A DNA stretch of 52,650 nucleotides from CALNBC01 sp050945915 (GTDB lineage: Bacteria; Bacillota; Clostridia; Christensenellales; CALWSW01). How positions within the stretch are numbered: position 1 is the first letter of the stretch; every line of letters begins with the position of its first letter. Positions 50,295 through 52,650 of this stretch are shown here, piece after piece. The notes beneath the pieces were generated by a model that was not told where the DNA came from, ran no database searches, and saw only the letters and a program-made list of their open reading frames with translations. The stretch lies in the NCBI GenBank assembly GCA_050945915.1, contig JBMNTV010000006.1:1-52650 (forward strand), given 5' to 3'. Made by a program: the position numbers and the translations under genes.

Positions 50295-51470
50295 TTAGGA
50301 CAGGGACTCCAGGAACTCCCGGATGCGCTTGCAGGCCTCGATCAGCTTTTCCATCGAGGTGGCGTACGTGGCGCGGACAAAGCCCTCGCCCGAAGGGCCG
50401 AAGGCGGTTCCTGGCACCACCGCCACCCGCTTTTCCATCAACAGGCGGGTGCAGAAGGTGTCGGAATCCAGTCCGGTCTTTTCGATGCTGGGGAAGGCGT
50501 AAAACGCGCCGAGGGGTTCGAAGCAGGCAAGGCCCATGTCGTTGAATTGGCGGACGAGGAAGTTCCTTCTTCGGTTGTATTCCCGGCGCATGGAGCGAAC
50601 ATCCGCAAAATCCGTGTCAAACCCGTGGCTGAGGGCTTCCACGGCCGCCATCTGGCTGGTGGTGGAGGCGCAAAGCATGGTGAACTGGTGGATTTTGAGC
50701 ATCTGCTTGAGCAGGGGGGCCGGTGCCATCACGTACCCGAGGCGCCAGCCGGTCATGGCAAAGGCCTTGGAGAAGCCGTTGATGGTGATGGTGCGCTCAT
50801 ACATGCCCGGAATGGACGCAAAGGCACAATGGATCCCCTTATAGGTCAGCTCGGCGTAGATCTCATCCGAAACGACGATGATATCCGTGCCCTCCAGGGC
50901 TTTGGACATTTCGGCAAGCTCCTCACGGGTCATGATGCCGCCGGTGGGGTTGTTGGGGAAGGGGAGAATGAGCGCCTTCGTGCGCGGGGTGATGGCGGCG
51001 CGGATGGTCTCCGCCATCAGCTTAAAGCCGTTGTCCGCGGTAGCGCGCAGGGGAACGGCGACGCCGCCGGAAAGGCGCACACAGGGCATGTAGGAGACAT
51101 AAGAAGGCTCCGGGACGAGGACCTCGTCCCCCGGGGTGATCAGCACGCGCATGGCGAGGTCGATGCCCTCGCTGGCGCCCACGGTCATGATGCACTGATC
51201 GGGGTCGTAATCGACGCCGAAGCGCTCCCGGTAATACCTGCAGCAGAGCTCGCGCAGCTCGAGCAGGCCGGAGTTGGAGGTGTAGCAGGTGATGCCGTCC
51301 TTCAGGGATTTGATGCCCGACTGGCGGATGTTCCAGGGGGTCACGAAATCCGGCTCGCCGACGCCCAGACTGATGCAGTCCTTCATCTCGGCGGCGATGT
51401 CGAAAAAGCGCCGGATCCCGGAAGGGGGAATATCCACCACCGTCGGATTCATAATGCGATCGTAGTTCAC
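50295..51470 (-). CDS. class I/II aminotransferase
   Basis: 391 aa fold-type I PLP enzyme. The PLP lysine is K235 (NGFSKAFAMTGWRLGY); also PFPNNPTGGIM, VVSDEIYAELTY, and the C-terminal Arg segment (EGFVRATYATS). It resembles PatA/AlaT-type enzymes that use aromatic, alanine or diaminopimelate-type substrates; the substrate cannot be chosen from sequence. Its start overlaps the stop of the Lrp-type gene by 4 nt, so that regulator probably controls it. Confidence 0.92.
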   Translation of the reverse strand: MNYDRIMNPTVVDIPPSGIRRFFDIAAEMKDCISLGVGEPDFVTPWNIRQSGIKSLKDGITCYTSNSGLLELRELCCRYYRERFGVDYDPDQCIMTVGASEGIDLAMRVLITPGDEVLVPEPSYVSYMPCVRLSGGVAVPLRATADNGFKLMAETIRAAITPRTKALILPFPNNPTGGIMTREELAEMSKALEGTDIIVVSDEIYAELTYKGIHCAFASIPGMYERTITINGFSKAFAMTGWRLGYVMAPAPLLKQMLKIHQFTMLCASTTSQMAAVEALSHGFDTDFADVRSMRREYNRRRNFLVRQFNDMGLACFEPLGAFYAFPSIEKTGLDSDTFCTRLLMEKRVAVVPGTAFGPSGEGFVRATYATSMEKLIEACKRIREFLESLS

Positions 51471-51964
51471 GGTGTGACCACCTGCCTACGGTCGTCCTTG
51501 CCATTGGGCATCACGACATGGTTATCCTTGTACTTGCGCAGCACAAAGTGGGTGCCGGTGCTGACCACGCCGTTCAGGACGGCGAGCTTTTCGGTGACGA
51601 ACTGCGCGACGCTGCGCAGGTTGGGCCCGTCCACCAGGACCATAAAGTCATAGGAGCCGCTCATGAGATAGCATGAGCGAACTTCCGGGTAACGGGAGAC
51701 CTGTTCCGCGATGGCGTCGTAGCCCTGGCGGTACTGGGGGGTCACCTTGACCTCGATAAGGGCGTGAATGGTGGATTCGGACTCGGCTTTTTCCTCGTCG
51801 ATGATGGTGGTATAGCGCAGGAGGATCTTCTCGTCTTCCAAGCGCTTGATCTCTGCTTTTACGGCCTCCTCGCTAGTATTGAGCATCTGCGCGATGATTG
51901 CCGCAGGGGTACGGGAATCCTGTGCCAGGATGTCGAGGATTTCCATTGCAAAGCTGCGTTCCAT
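51467..51964 (-). CDS. Lrp/AsnC-family transcriptional regulator
   Basis: 165 aa. The start at 51964 has AAGGAGGTCTTCTTA upstream. N-terminal winged helix (ILDILAQDSRTPAAIIAQMLNTSEEAVKAEIKRLEDEKILLRY), then the RAM ligand domain (LIEVKVTPQYRQGYDAIAEQV...MSGSYDFMVLVDG). Such proteins respond to amino acids. The four-base overlap with the aminotransferase suggests it senses a substrate or product of that enzyme. Confidence 0.93.
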   Translation of the reverse strand: MERSFAMEILDILAQDSRTPAAIIAQMLNTSEEAVKAEIKRLEDEKILLRYTTIIDEEKAESESTIHALIEVKVTPQYRQGYDAIAEQVSRYPEVRSCYLMSGSYDFMVLVDGPNLRSVAQFVTEKLAVLNGVVSTGTHFVLRKYKDNHVVMPNGKDDRRQVVTP

Positions 51965-52014
51965 TAAGAAGACCTCCTTATTTTCGTGATTCGCACATGC
52001 TGCGCGATTCGTCA

Positions 52015-52044
52015 ATTGTAGCACCAAATATGCATGAAAGTCAA
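52015..52044 (-). promoter_or_regulatory. promoter of the lrp-aminotransferase operon
   Basis: On the minus strand, TTGACT (52039-52044), 18-bp spacer, TACAAT (52015-52020), about 50 bp before the start. Confidence 0.7.
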
Positions 52045-52125
52045 ATGATGTATCGTCATTCATAAATCAAAACCGCGGGGGTTTATGCGGTTGGAATGCG
52101 TTGGCGCGGTATCGGAAAAATGAGG

Positions 52126-52164
52126 AAAAAAGCATCCGTCCCTCGCATGGGGACGGATGCTTTT
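52126..52164 (-). terminator. terminator after the sigG-like gene
   Basis: GCATCCGTCCC (52132-52142) / GGGACGGATGC (52150-52160), 7-nt loop, with AAAAAA on the left (T tract for the minus strand). It begins 7 bases after the stop codon. Confidence 0.9.
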
Positions 52165-52170
52165 CGCTCG

Positions 52171-52650
52171 TTAAAGCTCTGCGTGTACGACCGCAACATA
52201 CGATAAAGGCGCGCCCCCTCTGCCCCGGGGAAAGGTAAAGCGCAGGGCGCAACCGCCGGGCAGGGTATGGTGCATTTCGCTTTGCGAAAGGCCTATTTCG
52301 TTAGCTACCTCCATCTGGGTGCGGCCGTCCAAAAAGCGCATCCTGAGTATGCGCTGCTCCCGTTCGTTCAGCTTGTTCAGCCCTTCGGAGATGGCGATGC
52401 CGACAAGCCATTTTTCCTCTGATTCCGTGCTGTCCTTCACCTGGTCCATGACGTAGATGGCGTCGCTGCCGTCATGGAAGATGGGCTCAAACAGCGAAAC
52501 CGGATCCTGGATGGCGTCAAGGGCATAGGAAACGTCGTCCTCCTCCATGCCCAGCTCTTTGGCGATCTCTGCCATCGTTGGCTCCCGCATGCTGGCGTTC
52601 ATCAGGTTCGTTCTGGCCTGAAGGGCGCGGTACGCCGTATCCCTTAAGGA
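52171..52650 (-). CDS. sigG: sporulation sigma factor SigG-like, 5' end cut; abnormal C-terminus
   Basis: 159 codons are visible; the N-terminus lies beyond the right edge. Residues match SigG closely: SLRDTAYRALQARTNL, EPTMAEIAKELG, the SigG hallmark ALDAIQDPVSLFEPIFHDG, YVMDQVKD, LNEREQRILRMRFLDGRTQMEVANEIGLSQ. A normal SigG then continues with a recognition helix of the AQVSRLEK type. Here, from 52281 to the stop, a 36-residue unrelated tail follows (SEMHHTLPGGCALRF, then GRGGAPLSYVAVVHAEL), and none of the three frames contains the expected helix. The break lies at the centre of TTTCGCTTTGCGAAA (52275-52289). As written, region 4.2 is incomplete and -35 recognition should fail. Confidence 0.85.
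   Translation of the reverse strand, partial: SLRDTAYRALQARTNLMNASMREPTMAEIAKELGMEEDDVSYALDAIQDPVSLFEPIFHDGSDAIYVMDQVKDSTESEEKWLVGIAISEGLNKLNEREQRILRMRFLDGRTQMEVANEIGLSQSEMHHTLPGGCALRFTFPRGRGGAPLSYVAVVHAEL

Noticed and set aside
52067..52281. A simple frameshift explaining the abnormal sigG end
   Set aside because: Translating the other two frames after 52284 gives Pro/Arg/Cys-rich sequence with no QVSRLEK-like helix, so a one- or two-base indel alone does not restore SigG.
1..52650. CRISPR arrays, IS elements, prophage, tRNA genes, toxin-antitoxin or defence systems
   Set aside because: No regularly spaced repeats, transposase or integrase genes, cloverleaf structures or recognisable defence domains were found on either strand.

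Overview
This window is ordinary chromosome from a GC-rich, spore-forming Clostridia-type Firmicute (Bacillota). The evidence is a complete spoIIA operon (spoIIAA-spoIIAB-sigF) behind a sigma-H-type promoter, a sigG-like gene at the right edge, a PolC-type DNA polymerase III, a T-box leader before hisS-aspS, and the Firmicutes order rpsB-tsf-pyrH-frr-uppS-cdsA-dxr-rseP-ispG-polC-rimP-nusA-ylxR-ylxQ-infB-rbfA-nrnA-truB-ribF-rpsO. The exact genus cannot be read from the sequence. I see no tRNA or rRNA genes, insertion sequences, prophage, CRISPR array or plasmid functions. TTG and GTG starts are common.

Layout. 1-9000: a partial chemotaxis receptor (-), mscL (+), a zinc-ribbon/membrane/Ig-like surface protein (-), a cysteine desulfurase plus thiI pair (+), and a class A penicillin-binding protein (-). 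9061-10770: the spoIIA operon, with an extra 51-codon ORF fitted between spoIIAB and sigF. 10800-13926: an M20 peptidase (+) and enolase (-). 13989-21040: tgt with tsaE-tsaB-rimI, then an alpha/beta hydrolase, a membrane-anchored MurF-like ligase and ddl, then a long structured leader. 21138-25599: hisS, aspS, an RseC-like protein and an APH-fold kinase. 25646-29287: iscR-iscS-iscU, a 50-aa membrane protein, ireB-ruvX and a DUF1292 protein. 29293-49999: the translation, lipid, isoprenoid and replication supercluster. 50233-52650: an aminotransferase with an Lrp-type regulator and the truncated sigG-like gene, all on the minus strand.

How the genes work together. One desulfurase sits with ThiI (tRNA thiolation or thiamin) and the other with IscR/IscU (Fe-S assembly). 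MurF and Ddl adjoin and catalyse successive steps: D-Ala-D-Ala synthesis, then its ligation to the UDP-MurNAc tripeptide. dxr and ispG feed UppS with isoprenoid precursors. RimP, NusA, YlxR, YlxQ, IF2, RbfA and TruB form the classical RNA and ribosome maturation operon.

The points most worth a second look are: (1) a sigG-like gene whose promoter-recognition helix is replaced by an unrelated 36-residue tail, with the break at the centre of a 15-bp palindrome; (2) a 132-nt closed RNA domain of unknown identity ahead of the hisS-aspS T-box; (3) T-box features that point to tRNA-Asp (or Asn) and argue against tRNA-His; (4) the small ORF translationally coupled into spoIIA; (5) a membrane-anchored MurF; (6) a free-standing PASTA-like protein fused by overlap to frr; and (7) terminator-like hairpins in the tgt and rimP-nusA leaders. 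I do not see a clear new multi-gene system.
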